DNA of 64,000 nt from Bacteroidales bacterium (GCA_020636775.1 JACJXF010000006.1:37507-101506); one strand, 5' to 3'; counted from the first letter of the stretch, positions 37,494 to 46,861 are shown. Numbers and translations: made by a program. The notes: generated by a model not told the origin, from the sequence alone.

Positions 37494-37543
37494 CTGCGTT
37501 TAATTTGCGTTTTCCCAGCGTCCCGCAAAGCGGTATAGCGCTT
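37494..37543 (+). repeat. REP-like palindromic intergenic repeat, copy 1
   Basis: Contains TTAATTTGCGTTTTCC, then CGTCCCGCAAAGCGG and a GCGCTTA end. Copy 3 (55505-55556) matches at about 20 of 26 aligned bases over the core. CCCGC and GCGG form a small hairpin. It lies between two convergent genes. Confidence 0.5.
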
Positions 37544-37578
37544 AATCTTTAATGCTGTATCCTATTTATTTAAAACCC

Positions 37579-38703
37579 TTATTTAAGGATTTCCTCCAGT
37601 TTCGCTTTCAGTTCCTCTCCCCTGAGATTTTTGGCTAAAATAGTCCCATCTTTTCCAATTAACATGGTATGAGGAATGCTTGCAACACCATATAGTTCAG
37701 CTGCCTTGCTGTTCCATCCTTTCAGATCAGACATCTGGTGCCAAACAAGCCCATCTTTTTCAATAGCTTCCTTCCAGGATTTTCCATCGGTATCAAACGA
37801 AACTCCTACGATATCAAAACCTTTATCGTGAAATTCATTATAAATTTTCACAACATTCGGGTTTTCTCTTCTGCATGGACCACACCATGATGCCCAGAAA
37901 TCAACCAGAATAACCCCTTTACCTGTAAAATCTGACAATTTAATAGTGTTGTCATTAACATCGGGCATTACGATATCGGTGAATTTTTGTCCGATATCCA
38001 CTTTTTCGAGGACGGCAATTTTATCCTTCAGATCGAGCGCATAGACCGATTGAAGTACAGCTGAGTTGAGTGAAGAATACAGTTTCTTCAGGTCGGCCAG
38101 CTCCAGGGTGTAAAACATCGAGCGGCGGATTATGTAGGGAGTAACAAAGGATGACGAGTGACTTAAAACATAATTCCTGTTGTAGGCATTTTCAACAGAA
38201 TCCAGCTGGTCGTATTTAATCTCCAGAGCAGAGAGTTTTTCTTTATCTCCATCCTTCTGAGCTGCTTTCCAGTCCTTAAGAATGGCTTCCTTATCACTTG
38301 TTACAGTCTTAAGTCCTTCGAGGTAGGAATCATATTCCTTATGTGCAGACGAGCCTGAAACCTTTGTCAGGGAAGGATCCTCAAAATCTGTACTGACTGT
38401 AATTTCTGAGTTTTCAGTAAAAACAGGTACCAGTGAATTAGAACCGGTAACCCGCAGGTAAAGCATTTCAGGCACGTCCTGCTTTCCTTTAAGAACAATC
38501 GGAAAGACAGTTATTTTAGCTGAATCGATATCGGCCATCGACCCGTTTTGTCTTCTTGAAATATAAATCCATCCTTCACCCGCATTTTCGGCAGTAACAG
38601 TTATGGTAAACCCTGCCCTGGGTTTTGGTGATTGAGCTTCCAGAACCGGATTAATGCTGTTAATGGCTAAAAACAGGCTAATAATTATTATAAGCTTTTT
38701 CAT
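37579..38703 (-). CDS. TlpA-family thioredoxin-like protein with N-terminal DUF4369-like domain
   Basis: A 374-residue exported protein: signal peptide (about 1-23), an N-terminal DUF4369-like beta domain, a helical linker, and a C-terminal thioredoxin fold (about 235-374) with active site WCGPCR (Cys near 274 and 277) and the cis-Pro in ASIPHT. It probably reduces disulfides in the periplasm; in Bacteroidota these proteins often serve cytochrome maturation or stress responses. It follows meaB on the same strand with a 65-base gap. The redox partner is not encoded here. Confidence 0.9.
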   Translation of the reverse strand: MKKLIIIISLFLAINSINPVLEAQSPKPRAGFTITVTAENAGEGWIYISRRQNGSMADIDSAKITVFPIVLKGKQDVPEMLYLRVTGSNSLVPVFTENSEITVSTDFEDPSLTKVSGSSAHKEYDSYLEGLKTVTSDKEAILKDWKAAQKDGDKEKLSALEIKYDQLDSVENAYNRNYVLSHSSSFVTPYIIRRSMFYTLELADLKKLYSSLNSAVLQSVYALDLKDKIAVLEKVDIGQKFTDIVMPDVNDNTIKLSDFTGKGVILVDFWASWCGPCRRENPNVVKIYNEFHDKGFDIVGVSFDTDGKSWKEAIEKDGLVWHQMSDLKGWNSKAAELYGVASIPHTMLIGKDGTILAKNLRGEELKAKLEEILK

Positions 38704-38768
38704 CGGGTAAAATTTTGAAGTTGGGTTACAATATTATAAAAAATCTGGATGAAAGATGCACATCAGTT

Positions 38769-39866
38769 TTATTTTAAGGAACCGGAATTATAAATCTTCA
38801 TTAGCTCAGCTGCGGCAATAAAAGAGCTGATCTGGTTTCCGAGAACTTTCTTTTCAAGCTGAAGGGATGCTTTCTTTATTTCGGGATTTGTATAAAACTG
38901 TCTTTTCAGCAGATCGTTCACGGATTCATACATCCAGTATTTAGCCTGCCCGTTTCTTTTCCTGAGAAAATATCCGTTTTGTTCAGAAAAATTTCTGTAT
39001 TCTGAAATCTGATCCCTTATTTCTTTGATTCCTTCGCCAGTCCTGGCACTGCAGGTCAATACTCTTGGTTCCCATCCCGAATCTGCAGGTGGAAAAAGGT
39101 GAAGCGCATTCCGGTACTCCGCTTTGGCGAGATTTGCCTGGGAAACATTCAGACCGTCAGCCTTATTTATAGCGATCATATCTGCCATTTCCATTATTCC
39201 TCTCTTAATCCCCTGCAGCTCATCTCCCGCACCGGCCAGCATAAGCAGAAGAAAAAAGTCGACCATGGAATGCACGGCTGTCTCCGATTGCCCCACCCCA
39301 ACCGTTTCAATAATAATGGTATCGAAACCTGCAGCCTCACAGAGTATGACTGACTCTCTGGTTTTTCTTGCAACTCCTCCAAGCGATCCGCCGGAAGGAG
39401 AGGGGCGTATGAAAGCATTCGGGTCGGCTGATAATTGCTCCATCCGGGTTTTATCACCCAGGATGCTTCCCCCCGATCTCTCGCTGCTGGGATCAACTGC
39501 CAAAACCGCTACTTTCCTGCCACTGCGGGTCAGACTTTTTCCATAAGCCTCAATAAATGTACTTTTTCCTACTCCGGGCACGCCTGTTATTCCTATTCTG
39601 ATTGACTTGCCAGAGTGAGGTAGGCAGGCTTCTATTATTTGCTGCGCAACTGACTGGTGAGATTCAAGGGAACTTTCGATAAGAGTAATGGCCTGACTTA
39701 AAACAGTGCGGTTTCCGGCAAGTATTTCCTTTATATAATCGTTTGCACCGGATTTCTTTTTTCGGGCCGAACGTATCCTGTCAACAGCATCTGAATTGAC
39801 AGTCTCAGGCTGCGTTATGCCTTTTGAAACACTCAGGGCTGAATCAGATTTTTTCTCCTTTTTCAT
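38769..39866 (-). CDS. meaB: Methylmalonyl-CoA mutase-associated GTPase MeaB
   Basis: A 365-residue G3E-type GTPase. Walker A is GVPGVGKST (about 95-103), followed by DPSSERSGGSILGDKTRM, a MeaB hallmark, DFFLLLMLAGAGDELQGIKRGI, and the base-recognition motif NKAD. MeaB guards methylmalonyl-CoA mutase, gating loading of adenosylcobalamin. The mutase genes mutA/mutB are not in the window; in many genomes they adjoin. With the biotin carboxyltransferase pair at 9.5-11.4 kb it suggests a propionate/succinate route. The N-terminal 45 residues are longer and more charged than usual. Confidence 0.95.
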   Translation of the reverse strand: MKKEKKSDSALSVSKGITQPETVNSDAVDRIRSARKKKSGANDYIKEILAGNRTVLSQAITLIESSLESHQSVAQQIIEACLPHSGKSIRIGITGVPGVGKSTFIEAYGKSLTRSGRKVAVLAVDPSSERSGGSILGDKTRMEQLSADPNAFIRPSPSGGSLGGVARKTRESVILCEAAGFDTIIIETVGVGQSETAVHSMVDFFLLLMLAGAGDELQGIKRGIMEMADMIAINKADGLNVSQANLAKAEYRNALHLFPPADSGWEPRVLTCSARTGEGIKEIRDQISEYRNFSEQNGYFLRKRNGQAKYWMYESVNDLLKRQFYTNPEIKKASLQLEKKVLGNQISSFIAAAELMKIYNSGSLK

Positions 39867-39985
39867 TATGAAAAAATATTCTTTACCGGCTTTATTGCTT
39901 TTACAATAAAGGAAATCCTCTGTTACGAGGTTCGGTTATTTGCCGGCCAAGTTACAAAGGATTTCAATAATCTTTTAAGGAAATG

Positions 39986-41071
39986 TTATTCAGTAACTTC
40001 TCCTTTAATCCAAAGAATTACTTTCGGATTCTCAGGGTCGTTTGTAATAACGGTTATGGTTTTATTCTGCTGACCCATTTTGCCGGCTGAGCTGAATGTA
40101 GCTTTGATAGTGCCTGAACCACCGGGAGGTATCATGTCGGCTGATGTGTTAACAGCCGTACAGCCACATGCCGCAGTAACTTTTCGGATCATCAGGTTGG
40201 ATTTCCCGTCATTTTTAAACTGGTAATCATAAGTAGCGGGTGCACCCTGCTTGATGGTTCCGAAATCAAATGTGGTCGACGCAAAATTTATTTTGGGAGC
40301 TTTCGCTTTTTGCTCAGGAGTGATATTGCTGAAATCTTCTTCGAGGTTGGCACTCACAATAAGCTTAAAAGAATTCTCAGTGGTACCGTTAACATAAATA
40401 TCCATTCTGTCGATCAGGAATCCCCAGTCGTTTATTTTAGCAGAATTGTAAGTTATTTCAAAAATACCTTTCTGGTTTGGAGCCAGGGTGGAAGGAATTG
40501 CCTTAACCGACAGATGAGGAGGAACATTTTCCAGCTTAACCGTCATTGGCTGATTCGAGGTATTAATAATTGAAACTTCCTTAACAATAACCTGTCCTTT
40601 ATAAACGGTCCCAAAACTCAGATGGTTCATATCGGTGCGCAGCTGTCCAAAGGCAAACTTATACTCATCTTCAATGCTTAGTGGCTTAGGGGTAACTTTA
40701 CCTGTTATGGTTAGTTTTACAACTGCGGGTTCTGCATTTGACTGAACAGTGATATATTTTTCGAATGGACCTGGTCTGCCAAGAGGATTATAAGCAGCAC
40801 TTACATACCCTTTCTGACCGGGTTTAACAGGTTCTTTTGTCCATTCGGGAGTTGTACATCCGCAGGATGTGCTCACATTCTGGATGATAAGAGCCTCACC
40901 TCCGGTATTTGTAAATTCGAATTTGTGAACCTGCAGACCGCCGGATTCATCCACATCAGCAAAATTATAGCTAAGTTCATTGAATGAAATTGCGGCTGAC
41001 TTTGATTGTGCCTGAACCCCCATCAGGGAAGTTCCTGCAACCAAAGAAACAAGAAATAATATTTTTTTCAT
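39986..41071 (-). CDS. Exported DUF1573 (ASH-like) protein
   Basis: A 361-residue periplasmic protein: signal peptide (about 1-21), then three ASH/MSP-like beta sandwiches. The first and third are DUF1573 copies with the SCGCT or ACGCT motif (STSCGCTTPEW and TAACGCTAV) and a preceding Y-x-F-D/G pattern; the middle copy lacks the Cys pair. DUF1573 proteins are widespread in Bacteroidota and of unknown function; the CGC motif may bind metal or form a disulfide. A consensus promoter lies 62-94 bases upstream. It is followed on the same strand by meaB. Confidence 0.85.
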   Translation of the reverse strand: MKKILFLVSLVAGTSLMGVQAQSKSAAISFNELSYNFADVDESGGLQVHKFEFTNTGGEALIIQNVSTSCGCTTPEWTKEPVKPGQKGYVSAAYNPLGRPGPFEKYITVQSNAEPAVVKLTITGKVTPKPLSIEDEYKFAFGQLRTDMNHLSFGTVYKGQVIVKEVSIINTSNQPMTVKLENVPPHLSVKAIPSTLAPNQKGIFEITYNSAKINDWGFLIDRMDIYVNGTTENSFKLIVSANLEEDFSNITPEQKAKAPKINFASTTFDFGTIKQGAPATYDYQFKNDGKSNLMIRKVTAACGCTAVNTSADMIPPGGSGTIKATFSSAGKMGQQNKTITVITNDPENPKVILWIKGEVTE

Positions 41072-41132
41072 TTTGTTTATTTTGAAATTACCTGGTTAAA
41101 CTATCAAATTCCGTGCTAAATTGTTATTCTTA

Positions 41133-41165
41133 CAAAATTATACTTTTTTAAGGCCCTTATACAAG
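41133..41165 (-). promoter_or_regulatory. Promoter of the DUF1573 gene
   Basis: On the minus strand CTTG, a 21-base spacer and TAATTTTG fit the Bacteroidota consensus. The transcription start would fall about 55 bases before the ATG. Confidence 0.6.
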
Positions 41166-41416
41166 CATTAAGTTTTAAATGTTTCAGCCTTTCCGGAAGG
41201 ATTCCTGAAATAAAATCCGTAAGCCCGAAATAGTTCCGGCTAATAAATTAAATAACAATACTTTGCAAAAGTATCCTTCCTGATTTAAAACAATAAATTT
41301 AAATCTTAAAAAATGTTAAATTAAATATTTAGGTGCCTGAGCAGCTGAAATACAAATTTTTATTTATTTCCTTAAACACATGGCTGCTTAAAAATGTTTA
41401 CATAAGCATGATTTGA

Positions 41417-41450
41417 TTTTGCTTTATAAAGCAAGGAATAATTAACTTTA
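41417..41450 (+). promoter_or_regulatory. Promoter of the 1094-residue protein gene
   Basis: TTTTG, a 21-base spacer and TAACTTTA match the consensus except for the last base. The implied leader is only about 15 bases, and it supports the TTG start at 41472. Confidence 0.55.
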
Positions 41451-41471
41451 GCAATTGTTTAATATCCCGAT

Positions 41472-44400
41472 TTGGAATCACGAAGAATTATAAAATATTT
41501 TATCCTTGCGGTTTTCATTTTGATCCCGCTGCTTGGTAATGCGCAGTTTTACAACGGACACCAGATGAAATTCGGGAAGAACAGGGTACAGTATAATACC
41601 TTCTACTGGAAGTTTTACCGCTTTGAAAACTATGATGTTTATTCCTACGAGGACGGTACAGAGCTCTCCCTGCAGGTTGCTGATTATGTTGGTAAGGAAA
41701 TTGAGCGACTGGAACGCTTCTTTGATTATAACTTCGAAAAACGTCTGATATTTATCGTTTATAATAAAATGTCGGATTTCCGGCAAAGCAATATCGGCCA
41801 AAGTCTTTCCCAGGAAGATGATTCAAATATTGGCGGAGTTACCCGGATCATTCAGAATAAAATATTTCTCTATTTTGAAGGTGATCACGTGAAGTTTGAA
41901 CATGAGATCACATCAACCATCTCCGAAGCCCTGATTCAGGAGATGCTGTACGGTAACGATTTCAAGGATAACTTCACCAATTCAACCCTTATCCAGATTC
42001 CCGACTGGTATCTTAAGGGCCTGGTATCCTATGTTACGGAATCCTGGAATTTCGATCTTGATAACCGTGTAAAGGATGGGATAATCTCAGGCAAATATGA
42101 AAAATTCAACCGGCTTTCCGGGCCTGATGCAGTGATTGCGGGTCACTCGTTCTGGAAATATATTGCCGACACCTATGGTCAGTCGGTAATTCCAAATATC
42201 CTCTATATGACGAGGATAAATAAAAATACCAATTCAGGTTTTCTTTATGTGCTCGGACTTCCGATGAAAGAACTTTCCTATGAATGGCTGGGCTACTACC
42301 AGGAAATGTACGAAGCTGGAGAGAGTCTGGGAAGTCTTCCAAACGAAGGGCAAATTTATAAACGAACAAAAAAAGCAAGAGTATATCAGCAGGTAAAACT
42401 GAGCCCCGATGGAAAATACATTGCATACGTAACCAATGAACTGGGCCAGTTCCGTATTTATTTATATGATACGGAAACCGGGAAAACCAAACGAATTATA
42501 AAAAAGGATCATAAAATTGACCAGATAACGGATTATTCATATCCGGTACTTGCATGGCATCCCTCAGGAAAAATTCTGGCATTTGTTACCGAGGAAAAAG
42601 GACTTCTGCGACTGAATTATTTCAATCTGGAAACCAAAGAGCTTACACAGAGGGTTCTTTTGCTTTATGAAAAGGTTCTGGATCTTTCGTATTCCGACGA
42701 CGGACTTAAGTTTGCCATCTCCGGAGTTGTGAAAGGCCAGACAGACATTTACGTCCACAATATTGTATCAGCTACCAATGAGCAGATTACCAATGATATA
42801 GCTGATGATTTTAACCCTCGGTTTATTAATAATTCTTCGGGAATTATATTCACCTCCAACCGTAATTACGACTCACTCACACCACCAGATCCCGATAATC
42901 CTGAAAACAGTATTTCTCTCAGTCGATCTGTTTTTACAATTGATCTCACAGATCCCAAAGCTGAACTGAAAAGGATCAGCGACCGGAATTATTTTGATTA
43001 CGAAGATCCCTTTGGAACGGAAACAAAGAAGTTTACATACCTGTCGGACGAATCGGGGATCAGGAACCGTTATATCGCCAAATACGACAGTACAATCAGT
43101 TTTATTGACACTACCACACATTACCGTTTTTTTAGCAGATCATTCCCGCTAAGCAATTACAGAAGAAACATAGAAGAACAGGATTATATTCCCGCTCTTA
43201 AAAAGTACGCCGAATTGATTTTCAATAACGGAAGGTATAATATCTATGAGGGCACACTTGATGAAGAGGATAACAGAGCCGAAGATGTGCATAACACTTT
43301 GTTCAGGGATCAATACCTTAAAAAGATTCAGGAAACCGATAGCCTTCAGAACATTAAGAAAAAGACAATATTTATAAAAAATGTTATCGATAATAATTTT
43401 ATTTCCGGGGAGGACACATTCCGGCTTGATTATACCAACATTGATATTAACAACTATATTTTTGAGAAGGAAAAGCTCAATCTCTACAATGAACGGTTCA
43501 GGGATGATGGCTTTACAATGGTTTTGGATACTACCGTTGAAACACGAAAGATTTATATTGACTATGAAACTTCCTTCTATCCGAATTACCTTGTAAATAA
43601 GATAGATTTCAGTTTTCTAAATGAATCGTATCAGGCATTTACCGGTGGAGCGGTTTATTATAACCCGGGCTTTAATATGCTTTTTAAAGTTGGAACAAAT
43701 GATTTATTTGAGGATTACAGAATTGTTGGCGGAGTAAGGTTTGCCACTGACTTTGACAGTAACGAATATCTGATCTCAGTCGAAAACCTGAAAAAGAGAC
43801 TGGATAAGCAACTCATTTTCCATCGTCAGGTATTTAAAACGGCCACAGACTATTCATACCTGAAAATATTCACCCACGAACTTTTCTATTCCCTGCGTTA
43901 CCCGCTAAGTCAGGTTGCCGCCTTCAAGCTTACCGCTTCAGCGAGGAACGACAGAATTGTTTACCTTTCCACCGATCTTCAGAACCTAAATCAGAAGGAT
44001 GAGTATCGTCCCTGGCTTGGAATTAAGGGTGAATTTATTTTTGACAATACCCGAAGCCTGGGAATCAATCTTTATACAGGCGACCGGTTTAAAATTTTTG
44101 CAGAGGGATACAGAAGATTAAATGCAGCCAATTCAGGATTGTACGTCCTTGGTGCCGATTTCCGTCATTATACCCGTATTCACCGGACCCTTATTCTGGC
44201 TAACCGCTTTGCTGCCAGCACCTCCTTTGGCGGAAGCCCGCTGATTTATTATCTTGGGAGTGTCGACAACTGGCTGAATCTGTTTGGGAAGGTGGCTACC
44301 TTTGATCAGTCGGTACCGATTGATTACACCAAAAATTATGCCTACCAGACCCTTGCCACCAACATGAGGGGATTCACCCAGAACATCCGGAACGGGAATA

Positions 44401-44756
44401 ATTTCGCTTTATTGAACACTGAGCTCCGCTGGCCGGTAATACGCTATTTTGCAAACCATCCCATCAGCTCAAATTTCTGGAACAATTTCCAGGCAATTGG
44501 ATTTTTTGATATCGGATCTGCCTGGACCGGACTGACCCCCTGGTCGGGAGAAAATGCTTATGATAAAGAAACTTATAACAATGGCCCGGTTACCGTTGTT
44601 ATTGATTCGAACCGCGAACCTCTGGTTGCAGGATATGGATTTGGACTGCGAAGCCAGCTTCTGGGATATTTTGTAAGAGCCGACTGGGCCTGGGGAATTG
44701 AAAACAGGACAATTCTCCCAAGAATTTTTTATCTTTCGCTAAACCTTGATTTTTAA
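41472..44756 (+). CDS. Pseudopeptidase / PD40 propeller / outer-membrane barrel protein
   Basis: A 1094-residue exported protein with three apparent parts. After a signal peptide (1-24, ending GNAQ), residues about 40-290 look like a gluzincin (peptidase MA-like) domain, but the HExxH motif is degenerate: HEITS at 144-148, and the later WFxEGL motif reads WYLKGL at 179-184. Residues about 295-560 carry WD40/PD40 blades (VKLSPDGKYIAYVTNE, LAWHPSGKILAFVTEE, FNPRFINNSSGIIFTS). Residues about 700-1094 are amphipathic strands with GDRFKIFAEGYRRL and LNTELRWPV, like a BamA/D15-type barrel ending in Phe. The start codon is TTG. Function is unknown; it is probably anchored in the outer membrane. Confidence 0.8.
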   Translation: MESRRIIKYFILAVFILIPLLGNAQFYNGHQMKFGKNRVQYNTFYWKFYRFENYDVYSYEDGTELSLQVADYVGKEIERLERFFDYNFEKRLIFIVYNKMSDFRQSNIGQSLSQEDDSNIGGVTRIIQNKIFLYFEGDHVKFEHEITSTISEALIQEMLYGNDFKDNFTNSTLIQIPDWYLKGLVSYVTESWNFDLDNRVKDGIISGKYEKFNRLSGPDAVIAGHSFWKYIADTYGQSVIPNILYMTRINKNTNSGFLYVLGLPMKELSYEWLGYYQEMYEAGESLGSLPNEGQIYKRTKKARVYQQVKLSPDGKYIAYVTNELGQFRIYLYDTETGKTKRIIKKDHKIDQITDYSYPVLAWHPSGKILAFVTEEKGLLRLNYFNLETKELTQRVLLLYEKVLDLSYSDDGLKFAISGVVKGQTDIYVHNIVSATNEQITNDIADDFNPRFINNSSGIIFTSNRNYDSLTPPDPDNPENSISLSRSVFTIDLTDPKAELKRISDRNYFDYEDPFGTETKKFTYLSDESGIRNRYIAKYDSTISFIDTTTHYRFFSRSFPLSNYRRNIEEQDYIPALKKYAELIFNNGRYNIYEGTLDEEDNRAEDVHNTLFRDQYLKKIQETDSLQNIKKKTIFIKNVIDNNFISGEDTFRLDYTNIDINNYIFEKEKLNLYNERFRDDGFTMVLDTTVETRKIYIDYETSFYPNYLVNKIDFSFLNESYQAFTGGAVYYNPGFNMLFKVGTNDLFEDYRIVGGVRFATDFDSNEYLISVENLKKRLDKQLIFHRQVFKTATDYSYLKIFTHELFYSLRYPLSQVAAFKLTASARNDRIVYLSTDLQNLNQKDEYRPWLGIKGEFIFDNTRSLGINLYTGDRFKIFAEGYRRLNAANSGLYVLGADFRHYTRIHRTLILANRFAASTSFGGSPLIYYLGSVDNWLNLFGKVATFDQSVPIDYTKNYAYQTLATNMRGFTQNIRNGNNFALLNTELRWPVIRYFANHPISSNFWNNFQAIGFFDIGSAWTGLTPWSGENAYDKETYNNGPVTVVIDSNREPLVAGYGFGLRSQLLGYFVRADWAWGIENRTILPRIFYLSLNLDF

Positions 44757-44778
44757 TGCTTTGAATTAATTTCTAATT

Positions 44779-45147
44779 ATGTCAATTACACAATTAATCA
44801 TAATCATCCTGGTAGGAATACTTGGAGGATTCGCAAGCGGAATTTTCGGGATTGGCGGCGGAATAATAATTGTCCCGGCACTGGTTTTTCTGGTAGGAAT
44901 GACGCAGCAAGAAGCTCAGGGCACCAGCCTGACGATGATGCTTGCGCCCATTGGAATACTGGGTGTAATCAATTACTATAAAGCGGGCTATGTAAACATG
45001 AAATATGCGGTGATTCTTATGATTGCCTTTTTGCTGGGATCTTATTTTGGTTCAAAACTGGCCATTCATATTGAAGGAAAAGCTTTGCGTCAGGCTTTTG
45101 GTGTACTTACCGTTCTCATGGGTATGAAATTGATCTTTGGAAAATAA
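44779..45147 (+). CDS. Half-size TSUP (TauE/SafE) family membrane protein
   Basis: A 122-residue membrane protein with four predicted helices and the TSUP signature GGFASGIFGIGGGIIIVPALVFLVG followed by EAQGTSLTMMLAPIGILG. Full-length TSUP proteins have two such halves in about 250 residues. This one has a single half and presumably works as a dimer, perhaps exporting sulfite or a small organosulfur acid. It sits 22 bases after the barrel gene and 3 bases before the amidohydrolase gene, so it belongs to one transcription unit. Confidence 0.82.
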   Translation: MSITQLIIIILVGILGGFASGIFGIGGGIIIVPALVFLVGMTQQEAQGTSLTMMLAPIGILGVINYYKAGYVNMKYAVILMIAFLLGSYFGSKLAIHIEGKALRQAFGVLTVLMGMKLIFGK

Positions 45148-45150
45148 ATT

Positions 45151-46332
45151 ATGGACAATCTGCAAAATATTAAAAAGCTCGCCACCGGATACTATGATGA
45201 AATCATTTCAATCCGTCGTCATATTCATGCTCATCCTGAACTTTCATTTGAAGAATATGAAACCTCGGCCTTCATTTGTAAGATTCTGGACAAATGGGGA
45301 ATTTCTTATAAAAAGGGAGTGGCAGGTACCGGAATAGTTGCCTCAATTGAAGGGAAGGGCCCTGGGCGTACCATTGCCTTTCGTGCTGATATGGATGCTC
45401 TCCCCATTCAGGAATCAAACGATATCCCATACAAATCATTAAATGACGGGAAAATGCATGCCTGTGGTCATGATGTCCATACATCATCCCTTTTGGGAGC
45501 AGCTAAGATACTTAATGAACTTAAGTCGGAATGGAAGGGAAAAATAAAGTTTATTTTTCAACCCGGGGAAGAAAAAATTCCGGGTGGAGCAAGCCTTATG
45601 ATAAAAGAAGATGCCTTGCTGCCTGATGAACCGGAAATCATTATTGCACAGCACGTTTTCCCTGACATGGAGTCGGGAAATGTCGGTTTCCGTTCCGGGC
45701 AGTATATGGCCTCAAGCGATGAAATATACATTACCGTGCATGGCAAGGGCGGACATGCGGCTTTGCCGGATCGGCTGATCGACCCTGTTTTGATATCTGC
45801 ACATCTTATAACATCCCTTCAACAGATTGTAAGCCGGCATGCAAAGCCCGGAATGCCTACAGTTTTGTCGTTTGGAAAAATTGAGGCCGCCGGAGCTGTA
45901 AATGTGATTCCCCAAAAAGTAAAAATTGAAGGGACCTTCCGTACCATGAATGAAGAATGGAGAAAGAAGGCTCATGAACTTATCAGGAGTATCTCTGAAA
46001 ACCTGGTAAACGGTATGGGTGGAAAACTGGAACTGGAAATACGTCATGGTTATCCTGTTCTTGTAAACAATCCTGATGTTACTGAAAAGGCCCGTTCCAT
46101 TGCAATTGATTACCTGGGACAGGAGTCTGTTCATGAACTTGACTACAGGATGACAGCTGAGGATTTTGCCTATTTTGCGCAGAAATATCCGGCTACACTT
46201 TTCCGGCTGGGGACGAGTGAAAAGGGAAAAGAAAGTTCTGCATTGCACACATCAGCATTTAATGTCAATGAAGAATCCATTGAGTTGAGTATGGGACTTC
46301 TGGCGTATATGGGGATTAGGTTTCTTGAGTAA
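45151..46332 (+). CDS. M20-family metallo-amidohydrolase
   Basis: A 393-residue M20D peptidase/amidohydrolase (hippurate hydrolase or N-acyl-amino-acid deacylase type). Metal site motifs are HACGHDVHTSSLLGA and FQPGEEKIPGGA; the dimerisation lid starts near residue 185. No signal peptide is seen, so it acts in the cytosol, releasing amino acids from N-acyl conjugates. Three bases separate it from the TSUP gene. The repeat element copy A begins 18 bases after its stop codon. Confidence 0.93.
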   Translation: MDNLQNIKKLATGYYDEIISIRRHIHAHPELSFEEYETSAFICKILDKWGISYKKGVAGTGIVASIEGKGPGRTIAFRADMDALPIQESNDIPYKSLNDGKMHACGHDVHTSSLLGAAKILNELKSEWKGKIKFIFQPGEEKIPGGASLMIKEDALLPDEPEIIIAQHVFPDMESGNVGFRSGQYMASSDEIYITVHGKGGHAALPDRLIDPVLISAHLITSLQQIVSRHAKPGMPTVLSFGKIEAAGAVNVIPQKVKIEGTFRTMNEEWRKKAHELIRSISENLVNGMGGKLELEIRHGYPVLVNNPDVTEKARSIAIDYLGQESVHELDYRMTAEDFAYFAQKYPATLFRLGTSEKGKESSALHTSAFNVNEESIELSMGLLAYMGIRFLE

Positions 46333-46350
46333 AAGCCTGCCGGTAGGCGG

Positions 46351-46513
46351 GGGTGAATGGGCTCACATTCTTTTTTACTTCTAAAATTTAATGGGTGAAT
46401 GGGTGAATGGGTGAATGGGTGAATGGGTGAATGGGTTAATGGGTTAATGGGTTAATGGGTGAATGGGCATTCCTTCTAACTTCTGCCTTCTACCTTCTAC
46501 CTTCTACCTTCTA
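46351..46513 (+). repeat. Composite tandem-repeat element, copy A
   Basis: A 163-base intergenic element in four parts. First comes a unique head of about 39 bases (gggtgaatgggctcacattc, a T-rich stretch, then TACTTCTAAAATTT). Next are ten 8-base units (46390-46469): six AATGGGTG, three AATGGGTT and a terminal AATGGGCA. After a TT, six 7-base units follow, mostly CCTTCTA (46472-46513). Copy B at 54688-54823 has the same parts in the opposite orientation. It fills much of the 311-base gap between the amidohydrolase and ferredoxin genes. Confidence 0.9.
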
Positions 46514-46576
46514 ACATGTGCCTTCGATCCCCTATTTAAAATCAATCAAAATAACCTATTATAAAGGAAAATTCGT

Positions 46577-46606
46577 TTTGCAAATCGTTTTAAGAATATA
46601 CCTTTG
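46577..46606 (+). promoter_or_regulatory. Promoter of the ferredoxin gene
   Basis: TTTG, an 18-base spacer and TACCTTTG match the Bacteroidota promoter consensus, 38 bases before the ATG. It supports the ATG at 46644 instead of the in-frame TTG at 46620. Confidence 0.7.
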
Positions 46607-46643
46607 CATCAGGTAATTTTTGTTTAAACAAAAGATAGAAAAA

Positions 46644-46811
46644 ATGGCTTACGTAATTAGCAAAGACTGTACTGCTTGCGGTACCTGCATTGATGAGTGT
46701 CCCGTTGAAGCAATTTCTGAGGGCAGTATTTATAAAATTGATCCGGAGCTCTGCACTGACTGTGGTGCATGTGCTGACGTTTGCCCGGTTGAGGCAATTT
46801 CTCCAGCATAA
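46644..46811 (+). CDS. 2[4Fe-4S] ferredoxin
   Basis: A 55-residue ferredoxin with two complete cluster motifs, C-x2-C-x2-C-x3-CP in CTACGTCIDECP and CTDCGACADVCP. It is a clostridial-type low-potential electron carrier, typical of anaerobes, used with pyruvate:ferredoxin oxidoreductase, hydrogenases or Rnf. An in-frame TTG at 46620 would add 8 residues; the ATG at 46644 gives the usual MAYVI start. A strong terminator follows at 46835, so the gene is monocistronic. Confidence 0.96.
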   Translation: MAYVISKDCTACGTCIDECPVEAISEGSIYKIDPELCTDCGACADVCPVEAISPA

Positions 46812-46834
46812 TCTGTCGGATAAAATTTGATAGT

Positions 46835-46861
46835 GGCCGCTTAATCAGCGGCCTTTTTTTT
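46835..46861 (+). terminator. Intrinsic terminator of the ferredoxin gene
   Basis: GGCCGC, a 7-base loop and GCGGCC form a perfect 6-base stem followed by eight T. Confidence 0.9.

Larger units (their letters stand above)
41072..41471. other. Intergenic region with divergent promoters
   Basis: This 400-base AT-rich gap lies between the DUF1573 gene (minus) and the 1094-residue protein gene (plus). It holds a promoter for each, annotated separately. I see no ORF, structured RNA or repeat in it. Confidence 0.6.

Noticed and set aside
45712..46248. A 178-codon minus-strand ORF
   Set aside because: It is antisense to the M20 amidohydrolase gene, which has intact metal-site motifs.
46390..46513. 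A regular direct-repeat array that could be taken for a CRISPR
   Set aside because: The units are 7-8 bases with no spacers between them and no cas genes are present; it is a minisatellite.
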